Shown here: positions 49,180 through 59,428 of the stretch, piece by piece
How positions within the stretch are numbered: position 1 is the first letter of the stretch
Layout of the letters: each line of letters opens with the position of its first letter
From: Parabacteroides sp. PFB2-10
Lineage (GTDB): Bacteria; Bacteroidota; Bacteroidia; Bacteroidales; Tannerellaceae
NCBI RefSeq assembly: GCF_029893085.1
Contig: NZ_JARXWI010000007.1
Coordinates: 124,001-188,000, forward strand
DNA: 64,000 nt
Reading direction: 5' to 3'
Program-made: the position numbers and the translations under genes
Notes under the pieces: model-generated
The model's input: only the letters and a program-made list of their open reading frames with translations
What the model was told of the DNA's origin: nothing
The model's database searches: none

Positions 49180-51501
49180 TTATTTGATAACCATAATCTT
49201 AGTCACGACACTTTCCCCTTGGTTGGGTTCGGAGGCAATGACCAGATAGATACCGGTAGATACCCGTTCGCCGTTGCGCTTGCGGCAGTCCCAGGTAAAT
49301 TCTCCGCCCAGCGACTTGCCCTGAACCAATAGATTACCGTTTATATCGGTTATTTTCACGTTCGATTCGGCCATAAGCCCGGTGATCGTTACCCGGTCTT
49401 CATATTCAGGACGCACTGGGTTCGGGTAGGCATAAACGTTGGAATAGTTTTCCCGCCCTTCGGACGCACCACCCATATAGGAGACAATCCCTTTATCTGT
49501 TCCGATAAAGGCCTCGCCGGTAAGCGGGTTGATAGCGATCGACTCGACCTTGTTGGAAGGCAGAGGAGAGGTCTCGGCCGTAAAGTGTTCTACGGTCTCT
49601 TTTCCGTCTTCCGAGAGAATGAACAATCCGTGCCCGTCTGTTCCGATCCATTTACGGTTTCCCCCGTCGATAACGATGGTCAGTACAGTCACTCCGTCCA
49701 TATAGAGAGCCGGCATGCCATCGTCGCCCGTGCGTATAAGACGGTTGGCATACAGATTTTCCGGATTGCTCAAAGCGATATCAGGAAGAGGTATAACGAT
49801 CGGTCCCAGGTTCGTGCCGATCCAGATCTCTCCATTATGATCTTCTGCGATACAATAGTAGGCGTTGGCACTAATGAGGCCATCATCTGTATTCCGCGTC
49901 TTAAAGGGGTGGATAAACGAATCTGTATCGGTTATTTCATCAAAGACAAGTACCCCGACTCCCGCATCTGCTCTTTCCAGGTTCACCCATTTGTGGTTGT
50001 TCCGGCGAATAAGTATCTCATCGACAGCATACTTCCCTTTCCCACTTAAGCCGGAATAGGCATACGAATCCCAAGTCCCGTCCGGTTTTAGTTTATGAAT
50101 CGGATGGGCTACTTCGCTGTTTGTCATCCAAAGATTATTGTCTTTGTCGAACACCAGGCCTTGCACACGAATATAGTGACGGCTATTGCGATCGACCGAC
50201 TCCAAAGCACTATTATCTTTGTCATGAAGTTTCACCAGCTCCTTGTCCTGAAACTCATACAGCCCTTCCCCCCAAGAAGAGGCAAAGAGATGCTCTTTGT
50301 CCTGCGGATCGACGGCAACGGAGAGGATATCTTTAAAATCGACGCCTGCCTGCGCCTTGATTTTTTTGGCATCGAAGGTAAACCAGGCATCTTCCGGGAA
50401 ATCTTCTTCCGTATCATAGATCGTCAATGTTCCGGGTGTATCATTCCGATTAATACCTCTTCCTCCGGCAGCGATATACAAACGCCCCCTGTCGAAGATC
50501 ATAGCAGCGGCCCGATTCATCCGGGGACCTTCGAGATAGATGCCTGAAAGGAATGTTTCATACTCATTGGTGTTACCTTTCTGACGAATACCTTTCAGCA
50601 TCTCTGTCCCGGCAGCAATCCAATAGGTATTCTCTTTGATGGAAGAGATGCCGGATATAGTTCCGGTATTGATAGTCTGTGTGTTGGTCAGCGAAGAAGA
50701 GATATACGCACGAGTGGAGGAATAGGCCAATAGCTTATCGTTCTGAAGCGTCATACCCTGGATATCCGTTGTCCTGAGAAGAGAAGAGACCGTCCCGTCG
50801 GATGTACGGTAATAGATCCCCTTTCCCTTAATCATAAAATAGAGCGCATCCTGAAACAAAGCCATCTTACGCACATCATTCGCACTCCCTTCCGGGAAAG
50901 CGACCTCGAAAGATTCCCATTTAGACGGATCGAGCAGGTTATCATCCATCGAAGCCTGCTTTAATCCGTCAGCTGTGGCTGCGTATATCCTGTTATTCCA
51001 AATACAGGTTGCATACACCTGGTAGGGCAACTTATAGGTATTGCTGATTTCTCCTTTTCCCATATGGAGCATCATCACCCCGAAAGCAGCCGAGATATAG
51101 GCGTAGTCGCCCTGGAAATAGACATCGAAGATCTCCTTATCAGCAATAGAGGTATTGATCATCAGGTGGGGGATATTGGTAAAACCCTTTTCGTCGTATA
51201 TATCCATATTCCCGTTCTGATAGATAAGCAGTAGCTTTTTCAATCCTGTATGATAGGCTATATGCCGGATATCGATATCACTCAATTCACCTGCCTTCTT
51301 TGAATAGGTGCGGATGCTCTCATCCTCTTTCCCATAGCTATAGAGCGAGCCATCGGCTACGGCAAAGACCCGGTTATCGGCTTCGGCCACCATCGTGGTG
51401 TTATCGTAGGCCATATAGGACTTCCAGGTGCCTATACCCTGCGCCAGGCCGTACGAATGAACGCATAAAACAAATAGAAGGATATAAAATAATCGTTTCA
51501 T
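49180..51501 (-). CDS. porZ: PorZ-like type IX secretion system beta-propeller protein
   Basis: This 773-residue secreted protein has a signal peptide (MKRLFYILLFVLCVHSYGLA) and two large beta-propellers of the two-component-regulator type. Examples are RVFAVADGSLYSYGKEDESI, IYAATADGLKQASMDDN and NGEIWIGTNLGPIVIPLPDI. A C-terminal beta-sandwich sorting-type domain follows (VYAYPNPVRPEYEDRVTITG, KITDINGNLLVQG, GERVSTGIYLVI). Length and order match Porphyromonas PorZ (about 776 residues), a surface part of the type IX system that supports PorU and A-LPS attachment. The frame is open 71 codons further upstream, but that part lies inside rdgB; the signal peptide fixes the start at 51501, 1 bp after the rdgB stop. 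Confidence 0.78.
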   Translation of the reverse strand: MKRLFYILLFVLCVHSYGLAQGIGTWKSYMAYDNTTMVAEADNRVFAVADGSLYSYGKEDESIRTYSKKAGELSDIDIRHIAYHTGLKKLLLIYQNGNMDIYDEKGFTNIPHLMINTSIADKEIFDVYFQGDYAYISAAFGVMMLHMGKGEISNTYKLPYQVYATCIWNNRIYAATADGLKQASMDDNLLDPSKWESFEVAFPEGSANDVRKMALFQDALYFMIKGKGIYYRTSDGTVSSLLRTTDIQGMTLQNDKLLAYSSTRAYISSSLTNTQTINTGTISGISSIKENTYWIAAGTEMLKGIRQKGNTNEYETFLSGIYLEGPRMNRAAAMIFDRGRLYIAAGGRGINRNDTPGTLTIYDTEEDFPEDAWFTFDAKKIKAQAGVDFKDILSVAVDPQDKEHLFASSWGEGLYEFQDKELVKLHDKDNSALESVDRNSRHYIRVQGLVFDKDNNLWMTNSEVAHPIHKLKPDGTWDSYAYSGLSGKGKYAVDEILIRRNNHKWVNLERADAGVGVLVFDEITDTDSFIHPFKTRNTDDGLISANAYYCIAEDHNGEIWIGTNLGPIVIPLPDIALSNPENLYANRLIRTGDDGMPALYMDGVTVLTIVIDGGNRKWIGTDGHGLFILSEDGKETVEHFTAETSPLPSNKVESIAINPLTGEAFIGTDKGIVSYMGGASEGRENYSNVYAYPNPVRPEYEDRVTITGLMAESNVKITDINGNLLVQGKSLGGEFTWDCRKRNGERVSTGIYLVIASEPNQGESVVTKIMVIK

Positions 51502-51502
51502 A

Positions 51503-52084
51503 TCAGATAGATAAAGTAGATAAAAAGTCGGCCAATGCCCGGACGGCCAGCGCCCGGTGGCTGATGGTGTTCTTGGTTTCATTCCCCATTTCGGCAAAGG
51601 TCTGTTCATAACCCGAAGGAATAAAGATCGGATCATAGCCGAAACCCGCGTCCCCTCTTTTCTCATCGATAATGGTTCCATTGATGATCCCTTCGAAACA
51701 GTATTCTTTGCCATTCAGGAGCAAGGCAATCACCGTACGGAAACGAGCCTGCCGGTTTTCTTTTCCTGCCAGTTCCCGGATCAGTTTTTCCATATTCGCC
51801 CGGGCATCGTGCTCGGGACCCGCATAACGGGCGGAATAGACGCCGGGAGCATTATCCAGGGCTTCCACTTCCAATCCGGTATCGTCGGCAAAACAATCCA
51901 GTCCATAATGTTCTTTTATATAGCGAGCCTTCTGGAGAGCGTTCCCCTCTAAGGTATCGGCTGTTTCGGGAATATCATCCTGACAATGGATATCTGCCAG
52001 GCTAACCAGTTCGACCATAGGGGGTAAAATGGCTCTCACCTCTTCCAGCTTATGCTTATTATTGGTTGCAAATACAAGCTTCAT
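51503..52084 (-). CDS. rdgB: XTP/dITP pyrophosphatase
   Basis: This 193-residue house-cleaning enzyme hydrolyses non-canonical purine nucleoside triphosphates (dITP, XTP) to monophosphates. It has the family signature [16 protein letters not shown] at the N-terminus, [20 protein letters not shown] (about 67-86), the substrate loop [13 protein letters not shown] (about 145-157) and [20 protein letters not shown]. Length is normal. It is the first gene of the rdgB-porZ-ribD run. Confidence 0.95.
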   Translation of the reverse strand: MKLVFATNNKHKLEEVRAILPPMVELVSLADIHCQDDIPETADTLEGNALQKARYIKEHYGLDCFADDTGLEVEALDNAPGVYSARYAGPEHDARANMEKLIRELAGKENRQARFRTVIALLLNGKEYCFEGIINGTIIDEKRGDAGFGYDPIFIPSGYEQTFAEMGNETKNTISHRALAVRALADFLSTLSI

Positions 52085-52100
52085 ATCGTTTTTTCCTATT

Positions 52101-52150
52101 AAAAAAGCATTTTCATACGCTATTTATAACGTGGGAAAATGCTTTTAATT
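52101..52150 (-). terminator. Hairpin between yitT and rdgB genes
   Basis: On the minus strand AAAAGCATTTTC pairs with GAAAATGCTTTT (12 bp), with an inner ACGTTATAAATAGCGT stem in the loop, followed by TTTTAAT. It probably ends the leuS-yitT transcript before rdgB. Confidence 0.7.
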
Positions 52151-52154
52151 GTAT

Positions 52155-52250
52155 GGCTAAGTAGTTAAGTAGTCAGAGTAGTTATCAGTCGCTTTGCTCC
52201 TTAGTAGTTAAAGTAATTAGCTACTTTGACTACTTTGACTACTTTTCTTA
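52155..52250. repeat. Short-repeat patch TAGTCAAAGTAGTCAAAGTAG type
   Basis: The stretch after the YitT gene holds direct repeats of TACTTTGAC and TAGTTAAGTAG/TAGTCAGAGTAG, and a TTATCAGTCGCTTTGCTCC segment. The reverse complement of that segment recurs, with small changes, at 13628-13652 at the end of the Nudix gene together with CTTTGACTACTTTAACTACC. It looks like a decayed REP-type patch. Confidence 0.6.
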
Positions 52251-53126
52251 CGTCTTAATCTGATCAAACCCTTCGCCATACACTCCCCGGACGACACTCT
52301 GGGAAATAAAGGCCTGTGGGTCTATCTCTTTGACAAGGCGGAACACCGTGAGCGATTCCGACTTTTTGGCCAATAACACAATCACCTTGATCGGGCGTTG
52401 CGAATAGCCTCCTTCCCCGTTAAGCAGTGTACATCCCCGCTCCATATCCTGCAGGATACGCTCCACAATCTCGTCATACTTCTGCGAGAAGATAAGGAAC
52501 TGCACCGACTGACGGTTGGAGTTGATGATCCGATCCAATACATAATTGTTTACCCCCATTTCCACAAAGCTGAAAACAATCTTTTCGATATCGTGGAAAA
52601 TGAAATAAGAGGAACCAATAATCACGAAGTCAAAGAGAAGCAAGCCGGTACCCATCGATACATTCTTATATTTATTGATGATTGCCGCCAGGATATCCGT
52701 ACCCCCGGTGCTTCCGTTGGCGGAGAATATCAACCCCAGTCCGGTACCGCAAATGCCCCCCCCGATAAGGATAGACATAAACACCTGATCTTTAATAATA
52801 GGCACTCCCCCCAGCAGAATCTCGAAAAGCGAGAGACTCAGGGAAAGAGCAAATACACCAAAGATGGTTTTCAAGAGAAATTTGAGACCTAATATCTTGA
52901 AGGCAATAGCCAACAGGATAATATTGATCGCGAAATAGGAGACGGATACCGGTATATTCGTCGCGAAATAGATCAGCGTGGCAACACCGGTAAGTCCTCC
53001 TGTTACAATTCCATTGGCCAGGATAAATCCATTAAAGCCAAATCCATAAAGCAGACATCCTATCAGGATGATCACATAGTCTTGGGCGTGGTGGTAGATC
53101 CGATGGATCCCTTTTTTTTGTCTCAT
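52248..53126 (-). CDS. YitT-family membrane protein (DUF161/DUF2179)
   Basis: This 292-residue inner-membrane protein has five to six helices (VIILIGCLLYGFGFNGFILA, GIVTGGLTGVATLIYFATN, FSANGSTGGTDILAAIINKY). A C-terminal cytoplasmic DUF2179 domain follows (about 205-292, SVQFLIFSQKYDEIVERILQ, GVYGEGFDQIK). The family is widespread with no established substrate; the DUF2179 domain resembles small ligand-binding (PII-like) modules, which suggests regulated transport. It follows leuS by 4 bp and is certainly co-transcribed with it. Confidence 0.9.
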   Translation of the reverse strand: MRQKKGIHRIYHHAQDYVIILIGCLLYGFGFNGFILANGIVTGGLTGVATLIYFATNIPVSVSYFAINIILLAIAFKILGLKFLLKTIFGVFALSLSLSLFEILLGGVPIIKDQVFMSILIGGGICGTGLGLIFSANGSTGGTDILAAIINKYKNVSMGTGLLLFDFVIIGSSYFIFHDIEKIVFSFVEMGVNNYVLDRIINSNRQSVQFLIFSQKYDEIVERILQDMERGCTLLNGEGGYSQRPIKVIVLLAKKSESLTVFRLVKEIDPQAFISQSVVRGVYGEGFDQIKT

Positions 53127-53130
53127 TTAG

Positions 53131-55971
53131 TTATATGACGATATTTACAATTTTTCCAGGTACGACAATCACCTTCTTAGGCACCTTGCCGTCCATCCAC
53201 TTAGCGGAATTATCATGGCTAAGCGCTGCCTTTTCAACATCTTCTTTCTTCATATCAGCCGGTAACTCCAGATTGAAACGGGCTTTCCCGTTGAATGAGA
53301 TGGCGTATGTTACGCTGTTTTCCTTCAGATACTCTTCGTTGTACGCGGGCCATTCGGCATCGCAAATCGTTGTTTCGTGTCCCAATACATGCCACAACTC
53401 TTCCGTGATATGCGGTGCAAAAGGAGCCAACACCACCAACAGCGGTTCGAGGATCGCTTTCTTATTGCATTTCAGGCTGGTCAACTCATTCACACAAATC
53501 ATAAAGGCACTAATGGATGTGTTGAATGAGAAGTGTTCGATATCCCATGCCACCTTCTTGATCAGCTTGTGCAAGGCTTTCAATTCATCGGCAGTAGCTG
53601 CCTCGTCGGTCACCTGAAAGTTTCCTTCCCGGCTATAGAACAGTCCCCAAGTCTTTTTCAGGAAGCGGTGAACACCATCGATACCATTCGTATCCCAAGG
53701 CTTGGATTGCTCCAACGGCCCTAAGAACATTTCATACAAACGCAAGGTGTCTGCACCGAACTTATCGACAATCATATCCGGATTCACCACGTTGAACATC
53801 GACTTAGACATCTTCTCAATCGCCCATCCGCAGATATATTTATCATCTTCCAGGATAAACTCGGCCGTCTTGTATTCCGGATTCCAGTTACGGAACGCTT
53901 CGAGATCCAATATATCATTGCTGACAATATTCACATCAACATGCAACGGAGTCGTTTCATACTGATCTTTCAGGTTCAGCGACACAAACTTATTGGTTCC
54001 ATTGATGCGATACACAAAATTGGAACGTCCCTGGATCATACCCTGATTGATCAGTTTTTGGAAGGGTTCTTCGTTTTTGATAACCCCCAGGTCGAACAAG
54101 AATTTGTTCCAGAAGCGACTATAGATAAGATGACCCGTCGCATGCTCGGTGCCACCCAGGTAGAGGTCGACATTCTGCCAATAAGCATTCACCTCTTTGT
54201 CGACCAATGCCTTGTCGTTGTGCGGATCTTCATAGCGAATATAATAGGCCGACGATCCGGCAAAGCCTGGCATGGTGTTCAATTCCAAGGGGAAAATGGT
54301 TTTATGATCGATCCGGGCGGTATCCACCACCTCTTCGTTCAGGATATCCCATGCCCAAACCGTGGCATTCCCCAGAGGAGGATCACCGGCCGCTGTAGGC
54401 AGGAATCGACTCACTTCCGGCAACTTCAATGGCAACTTATCCAATGGCAGCATCTGTGGCAAGCCATCGGCATCGTAATAAACCGGGAACGGTTCGCCCC
54501 AATAGCGCTGACGGCTGAAGATGGCATCGCGCAAACGGAAGTTTACCTTTACCTTACCCAGTTCCTTTTCTTCTACATATTGTTTGGTCTTAGCTATCGC
54601 CTCCTGCACCTCCAGGCCATTCAATACCAAACCACCTTCCAGCCCTTTTCCGGGTTGGGGCGAATTGGTCATAATACCCTCTTTGGCATCAAAACTTTCT
54701 TCAGAGATATCACAGCCTTCGATCAACGGAATGATCGGCAGATTGAAATGTTTGGCAAACGCATAGTCGCGGCTGTCGTGTCCCGGTACCGCCATAATGG
54801 CACCCGTTCCGTAGCCAGCCAACACATAATCGCTGATCCACACGGGTATATCCTCGCCCGTCAACGGATTGACCGCGTAGGCTCCGGAGAAAACACCGGT
54901 CACCTTCTTTTCAGCGATACGTTCCCGTTCGGTTTTCTTTTTGGTAGCCGCCTTATAGGCTTCCACCGCTTCTTTTTGATCCGCAGTTGTCAATACATCT
55001 ACCAATTCACTCTCCGGAGCCAATACCATAAAGGTAACCCCGAAGATCGTATCGGCGCGGGTGGTGAATATAGTGAACTCAACATCCGAATCCTTCACCT
55101 TAAACTGCATTTCCGCCCCTTCGCTTCGTCCAATCCAGTTGCGTTGGGTTTCTTTCAAGGAATCGGTCCAGTCGATATTGTTCAAACCGTCTAACAAACG
55201 TTGCGCGTATGCCGACACACGCAAACACCATTGGCGCATTACCTTCTGCTCCACCGGATAGCCACCACGCTCGGATACCCCGTTGACCACCTCATCGTTG
55301 GCCAAGACAGTACCCAGATCGGCACACCAGTTCACCATCGTATCACCCAGGTAAGCAATCCGGAAATCCAATAACACCTCCTGTTTTTCCTTTTCGCTCA
55401 TGGCTTTCCACTCGTCGGCGGTGAAGGAATACTTACCTCCGTTGGCCACGTTTAGTCCTCCACCGGTTCCTACCTGTTCGAAAGCGCTGACCAATTCTTC
55501 AATCGGACGCGCCTGCTGCTCATCATAGCAATAGTAGCTATTGAACATCTTGATAAACGCCCATTGTGTCCAGTGGTAATAATCCGGTTCGGAGGTACGC
55601 ACCTCACGGCTCCAGTCGAAACTAAAACCGATCTTATCCATCTGCTCGCGATAGCGGGCGATGTTCTTTTCGGTCGTAATAGCCGGATGTTGTCCGGTTT
55701 GTATGGCATATTGTTCGGCCGGCAACCCATAGGCATCGTAGCCCATCGGATGCAATACATTGAAACCTTGCAGTCGTTTATATCTGGAATAAATATCAGA
55801 AGCAATGTATCCGAGTGGGTGGCCTACATGTAGCCCTGCCCCTGACGGGTAAGGAAACATATCCAACACGTAGTATTTGGGTTTACTCGCATCTTCTTTT
55901 ACTTTGTAAACCGCATGGGCATCCCACCAGGCCTGCCATTTCTTCTCAATTTCTCTGAAATTGTACTCCAT
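53131..55971 (-). CDS. leuS: Leucine--tRNA ligase
   Basis: This 946-residue class I synthetase charges tRNA-Leu. It has HIGH as [19 protein letters not shown] (about 42-60), the CP1 editing domain ([39 protein letters not shown]), KMSKS as [14 protein letters not shown] (about 715-728), a tRNA-binding C-terminal domain and the final [11 protein letters not shown]. The protein is about 85 residues longer than the Escherichia coli enzyme, as is usual in Bacteroidales. Both active and editing sites look intact. It is first in a leuS-yitT unit, with a -7 box at 56044-56051. Confidence 0.97.
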   Translation of the reverse strand: MEYNFREIEKKWQAWWDAHAVYKVKEDASKPKYYVLDMFPYPSGAGLHVGHPLGYIASDIYSRYKRLQGFNVLHPMGYDAYGLPAEQYAIQTGQHPAITTEKNIARYREQMDKIGFSFDWSREVRTSEPDYYHWTQWAFIKMFNSYYCYDEQQARPIEELVSAFEQVGTGGGLNVANGGKYSFTADEWKAMSEKEKQEVLLDFRIAYLGDTMVNWCADLGTVLANDEVVNGVSERGGYPVEQKVMRQWCLRVSAYAQRLLDGLNNIDWTDSLKETQRNWIGRSEGAEMQFKVKDSDVEFTIFTTRADTIFGVTFMVLAPESELVDVLTTADQKEAVEAYKAATKKKTERERIAEKKVTGVFSGAYAVNPLTGEDIPVWISDYVLAGYGTGAIMAVPGHDSRDYAFAKHFNLPIIPLIEGCDISEESFDAKEGIMTNSPQPGKGLEGGLVLNGLEVQEAIAKTKQYVEEKELGKVKVNFRLRDAIFSRQRYWGEPFPVYYDADGLPQMLPLDKLPLKLPEVSRFLPTAAGDPPLGNATVWAWDILNEEVVDTARIDHKTIFPLELNTMPGFAGSSAYYIRYEDPHNDKALVDKEVNAYWQNVDLYLGGTEHATGHLIYSRFWNKFLFDLGVIKNEEPFQKLINQGMIQGRSNFVYRINGTNKFVSLNLKDQYETTPLHVDVNIVSNDILDLEAFRNWNPEYKTAEFILEDDKYICGWAIEKMSKSMFNVVNPDMIVDKFGADTLRLYEMFLGPLEQSKPWDTNGIDGVHRFLKKTWGLFYSREGNFQVTDEAATADELKALHKLIKKVAWDIEHFSFNTSISAFMICVNELTSLKCNKKAILEPLLVVLAPFAPHITEELWHVLGHETTICDAEWPAYNEEYLKENSVTYAISFNGKARFNLELPADMKKEDVEKAALSHDNSAKWMDGKVPKKVIVVPGKIVNIVI

Positions 55972-56348
55972 TTTACTTCTATTCTATCTGATTAAGACAA
56001 TTAGAGGACACCTCACTCCGCATCCCCTCTCATTTACAGCGCACAAAGTTAGTTATTTATTTGATGCAAACTTACTTCACGAAGCCTATTTTGGGTATAG
56101 GAGTATTTCTCTTTTGCGTATTGATTTTAGCCAATTCGACTAAAGAATGGACTCCGCAAGACATAGGCCAACATCTTCACAGCATGTTCGATGAAAGCAA
56201 TGGAAGCAGATCTTCAAACAGAACTATATCAAGCTTATTTGCCGGATGCTCTTATTATTATTTGAAAATAAATCAGAGGGATACGCATAGATTTGCTTAT
56301 TTTTGCACAAACAATAGGCATTTACATTATTAATCTATCAAGTGTCAT
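55972..56348. other. 377-bp intergenic region between divergent leuS and GH105 genes
   Basis: It holds a leuS -7 box TAACTTTG on the minus strand (56044-56051) and a GH105 -7 box TATTTTTG on the plus strand (56298-56305). A 90-codon plus frame at 56061-56333 has a hydrophobic N-terminus but an unstructured rest and no promoter of its own; it is not called as a gene. No repeat copy is present. Confidence 0.6.
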
Positions 56349-57476
56349 ATGAAAAAGATTTTAGTTTTATCTTTTTGTTTTTTCCTTTTTATTGGATGTA
56401 CAACAAAACAAGAAACTCCGGCTTACTCACCGGAAGCGGTTATTGAGATTATTCACAAAGTAAACAACTATTGGCAAACCAATAATCCCAAACATGGAGA
56501 TGCCTTTTGGCACCGGGCGGCTTACCATACGGGAAATATGGAGGCCTACAAATTGACCCAAAAGCCCGAATACCTGACCTTCTCCGAGGCTTGGGCAGAA
56601 CATAACGAATGGAAAGGGGCTAAATCGGACAACAAAGAGGAATGGCGTTATTCGTATGGAGAGCGCGATCAATATGTGCTCTTTGGCGATTGGCAAACCT
56701 GCTTCCAGGTTTATGCAGATCTGTATCAGATAGAACCGGCGGAACATAAGATCGCTCGTGCCCGTGAGGTGATGGAATATGAGATGAGCACTCCAAACAA
56801 TGACTATTGGTGGTGGGCAGATGGCCTCTATATGGTGATGCCGGTCATGACCCGTATGCATAAAATCACCAAAAACGAATTGTATCTGGATAAGATGTAT
56901 GAATATCTACAGTTCTCCGATAGTATTATGTACGATGCGGAAGCCGGTCTTTACTACCGGGATGCCAAATATGTATATCCCAAGCATACCACTCCCAGCG
57001 GAAAGAAAGACTTCTGGGCACGTGGCGATGGTTGGGTACTGGCCGCTTTTGCCCGTGTATTGGAAGATCTGCCGGAAACAAATGCGCATCGCGATTTTTA
57101 CATCGAACGTTTTCAGACCATAGCCCAAGCCGTAGCCGCCAGCCAGCAACCGGAAGGCTATTGGACGCGCAGCATGTTGGATCCTGAGTTTGCCCCGGGA
57201 CCGGAGACCAGCGGAACGGCTTTCTTTACCTATGGAATCGTTTGGGGAGTGAATAATGGTTTATTGGACGAAGCGGAGTATAAACCGGTGATCGATAAAG
57301 CCTGGAACTACTTAGTGACCGTCGCGCTTCAGGAAGATGGCAAACTGGGGTATGTGCAGCCGATTGGCGAAAAAGCCATTCATGGACAGGTGGTCGATGC
57401 CAATTCACAAGCTGATTTTGGTGTAGGTGCTTTCCTGTTGGCTGCTTGCGAAATGGCAAGGTATGCCGGCCGGTAA
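56349..57476 (+). CDS. GH105-like unsaturated rhamnogalacturonyl hydrolase lipoprotein
   Basis: This 375-residue (alpha/alpha)6-barrel enzyme belongs to glycoside hydrolase family 105 (YteR type). It is exported as a lipoprotein (MKKILVLSFCFFLFIGC). Features: FGDWQTCFQVYADLYQI, WWWADGLYMVMPVMTRMHKI with the candidate catalytic Asp (about 157-163), FWARGDGWVLAAFARVLEDL, PEGYWTRSMLDPEFAPGPET and SGTAFFTYGIVWGVNNGLL. GH105 enzymes remove unsaturated uronic acid from the ends of oligosaccharides made by polysaccharide lyases (rhamnogalacturonan, ulvan). The next gene, 55 bp on, is a BNR-4 propeller protein, and the two probably act on the same glycan. Confidence 0.88.
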   Translation: MKKILVLSFCFFLFIGCTTKQETPAYSPEAVIEIIHKVNNYWQTNNPKHGDAFWHRAAYHTGNMEAYKLTQKPEYLTFSEAWAEHNEWKGAKSDNKEEWRYSYGERDQYVLFGDWQTCFQVYADLYQIEPAEHKIARAREVMEYEMSTPNNDYWWWADGLYMVMPVMTRMHKITKNELYLDKMYEYLQFSDSIMYDAEAGLYYRDAKYVYPKHTTPSGKKDFWARGDGWVLAAFARVLEDLPETNAHRDFYIERFQTIAQAVAASQQPEGYWTRSMLDPEFAPGPETSGTAFFTYGIVWGVNNGLLDEAEYKPVIDKAWNYLVTVALQEDGKLGYVQPIGEKAIHGQVVDANSQADFGVGAFLLAACEMARYAGR

Positions 57477-57531
57477 ACAAGTAGCTTTACTGTTTCTATA
57501 AAATATAACAAACTATTTATTCCTTTGATTT

Positions 57532-59409
57532 ATGTACAAAAGACTATTACTCCTGTTTCTGTGTATGATCACCGCGACCACCTCTTGGTGTGAGAATAAA
57601 CAAAACGTATTAACAGAAGAGGGCGCCTGGTGTTGGTTTGCTGATCCGCGGGCTATCCATTATGCCAATGAGAAAGGCACCATCAACAATACCTATATCG
57701 GTTATATCGATGTATATGGCAATATCAAAGCCACGCAGATCGACCATTTGAGAGGGACGACAAATGAGGTATTGATCCGTTCCTATTTTCAACCCGACGA
57801 TCATAACAACCCCACCTTCTTAGTCTTGCCGGATGAACGGATCATGATCTTTTATTCGCGGCATACTGATGAGCCCTGTTTCTATTATCGTATCTCACAA
57901 AAGGCGGGCGACATTACGACGTTAGGGAAAGAGGTAAGGCTGGAAACGAATCATAATACCACCTATCCATCTCCTTTTATCTTATCGGAAGATCCTGATC
58001 ATATCTATCTTTGCTGGCGGGGGATAGGCTGGCATCCGACTATCGCGCGCTTGACCATGCCTGATAAAAACGATGAAGTACGGTTTGACTGGGGACCGCA
58101 TCAGATCGTGCAATCGCAAAAGGGCGGTAGAGGAGTGCGGCCTTACGCTAAGTATATGTCGAACGGAAAAGACCGGATATACCTGGCCTATACGACTACT
58201 CATCCGGATAATCAATCAGTGAACTATCTTTATTTCAATTATGTCGATATAAATACGCATGCGTTGAAAGATATAAAAGGGAATCAGTTGGCAACGATAG
58301 GCAGCGGAACGCTTCATAATGTAGAGGCAACGGCCGATTATAAGAGTAATCATCCGGATGCAGTCGTAGAAGATGCTCCTTACCGCAACTGGCTCTGGGA
58401 GATCTCTATGATTGATGAGCAGCGTCCTGTTATTGCCATGGTGCGAATCAATGAAGACAAAACGTCACACGATTATTATCATGTGAAATGGAACGGTAGC
58501 GAATGGAGAAAAACATTCCTGACAAATGCCGGAGGGCACTTCCATCAGACGCCCACGATTGAGAAATGTTACAGCGCTGGTATGGCGATCGACAAAACCA
58601 ATCCGGATGTGATCTACGCTTCGGTACCGGTGAAAGGCAAATATGGAAAGGTGTATGAATTGAAGAGATATGAGGTAGAAACGTATGGTACCCTGGCTTC
58701 TTCCGAGCAATTAACATTCGATTCGCCGAAGAACAACGCGCGTCCTTTTGTGATTTATAATATCGGAGATCAACCGCAGCTGGCCTGGATGCATGGCGAC
58801 TACTATGATTGGATTGTCAGCTCTTCGCGTCCGAACGGTTACCCGACGGCTATTCATACCAATATGGAGATCCCCGCTGGGCGCATAGACCTGGAGAAAG
58901 ACCTATTGTTGCAAAAACGTATCGGCAGGGTTTCCACCGAACGAAAGGAAAAGATCCGCACACGCAAATCCGACAGCTTCACCATAGCCCTGACTCTCTC
59001 CATCGATCACGATGCCTATTATGGAAATATCATAGCCATGAAGGGCTTCTCTTACGGACTTCCTACGGAAGGAAATCCTAAGCCTTGTATTGAGGTAGGA
59101 GGGAAGAATTATTCGAGTACCAATCTGTTGGCCAATTCGGCTATTTGGAAAACACAAAACAGAGGTACCGGTGGGCATTGGTACACCCCCGGGAAATTAG
59201 ATAAATTCCACCTTGTTATAAGTTATGAAAAGGGTATCTTGAGAACCTATATCAACGGATTGCTCGATCAGTCGATCGAGGTGAAAGGTTTATCCCTTTC
59301 GGATATAACGATAGGAGGCTTTGAAGGTGTGATTAATACGATTCGGATATATAAACGCGTCTTGTCTCAAAGTGAGATTAAGCTATTTTTACTACCTTTG
59401 TCCAAATGA
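57532..59409 (+). CDS. BNR-4 beta-propeller protein with C-terminal LamG-like domain
   Basis: This 625-residue secreted protein has a signal peptide (LLLLFLCMITATTSWC). A large beta-propeller of the BNR-4 type follows (about 25-440, GAWCWFADPRAIHY, TFLVLPDERIMIFYSRH, HIYLCWRGIGWHPTIARL, AGGHFHQTPTIEKCYSAGMA). A C-terminal concanavalin/LamG-like domain (about 450-625, FHLVISYEKGILRTYINGLL, LSDITIGGFEGVINTIRIYK) could bind a glycan. Propellers of this general kind sit with uronic-acid-releasing enzymes, and some propeller families are polysaccharide lyases; the reaction here is not assigned. It is the second gene after GH105. Its last 20 bp contain the promoter of gtrA. Confidence 0.72.
   Translation: MYKRLLLLFLCMITATTSWCENKQNVLTEEGAWCWFADPRAIHYANEKGTINNTYIGYIDVYGNIKATQIDHLRGTTNEVLIRSYFQPDDHNNPTFLVLPDERIMIFYSRHTDEPCFYYRISQKAGDITTLGKEVRLETNHNTTYPSPFILSEDPDHIYLCWRGIGWHPTIARLTMPDKNDEVRFDWGPHQIVQSQKGGRGVRPYAKYMSNGKDRIYLAYTTTHPDNQSVNYLYFNYVDINTHALKDIKGNQLATIGSGTLHNVEATADYKSNHPDAVVEDAPYRNWLWEISMIDEQRPVIAMVRINEDKTSHDYYHVKWNGSEWRKTFLTNAGGHFHQTPTIEKCYSAGMAIDKTNPDVIYASVPVKGKYGKVYELKRYEVETYGTLASSEQLTFDSPKNNARPFVIYNIGDQPQLAWMHGDYYDWIVSSSRPNGYPTAIHTNMEIPAGRIDLEKDLLLQKRIGRVSTERKEKIRTRKSDSFTIALTLSIDHDAYYGNIIAMKGFSYGLPTEGNPKPCIEVGGKNYSSTNLLANSAIWKTQNRGTGGHWYTPGKLDKFHLVISYEKGILRTYINGLLDQSIEVKGLSLSDITIGGFEGVINTIRIYKRVLSQSEIKLFLLPLSK
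59393..59400 (+). promoter_or_regulatory. -7 box of gtrA inside the end of the BNR-4 gene
   Basis: TACCTTTG lies 10 bp before the stop of the upstream gene and 29 bp before GTG 59429, so gtrA can be transcribed on its own. Confidence 0.55.
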
Positions 59410-59428
59410 TAAAGCAAAAAAAGTCAAG

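Noticed and set aside
49180-51714. Longer form of the PorZ-like protein starting at 51714
   Set aside because: The extra 71 codons lie inside rdgB in another frame, and a clean signal peptide begins at Met 51501.
56061-56333. Plus-strand open frame of 90 codons with a hydrophobic N-terminus
   Set aside because: No -7 box precedes it, it lies in the leuS/GH105 promoter region and the second half looks random. It could be a real small membrane protein only if conserved in relatives.
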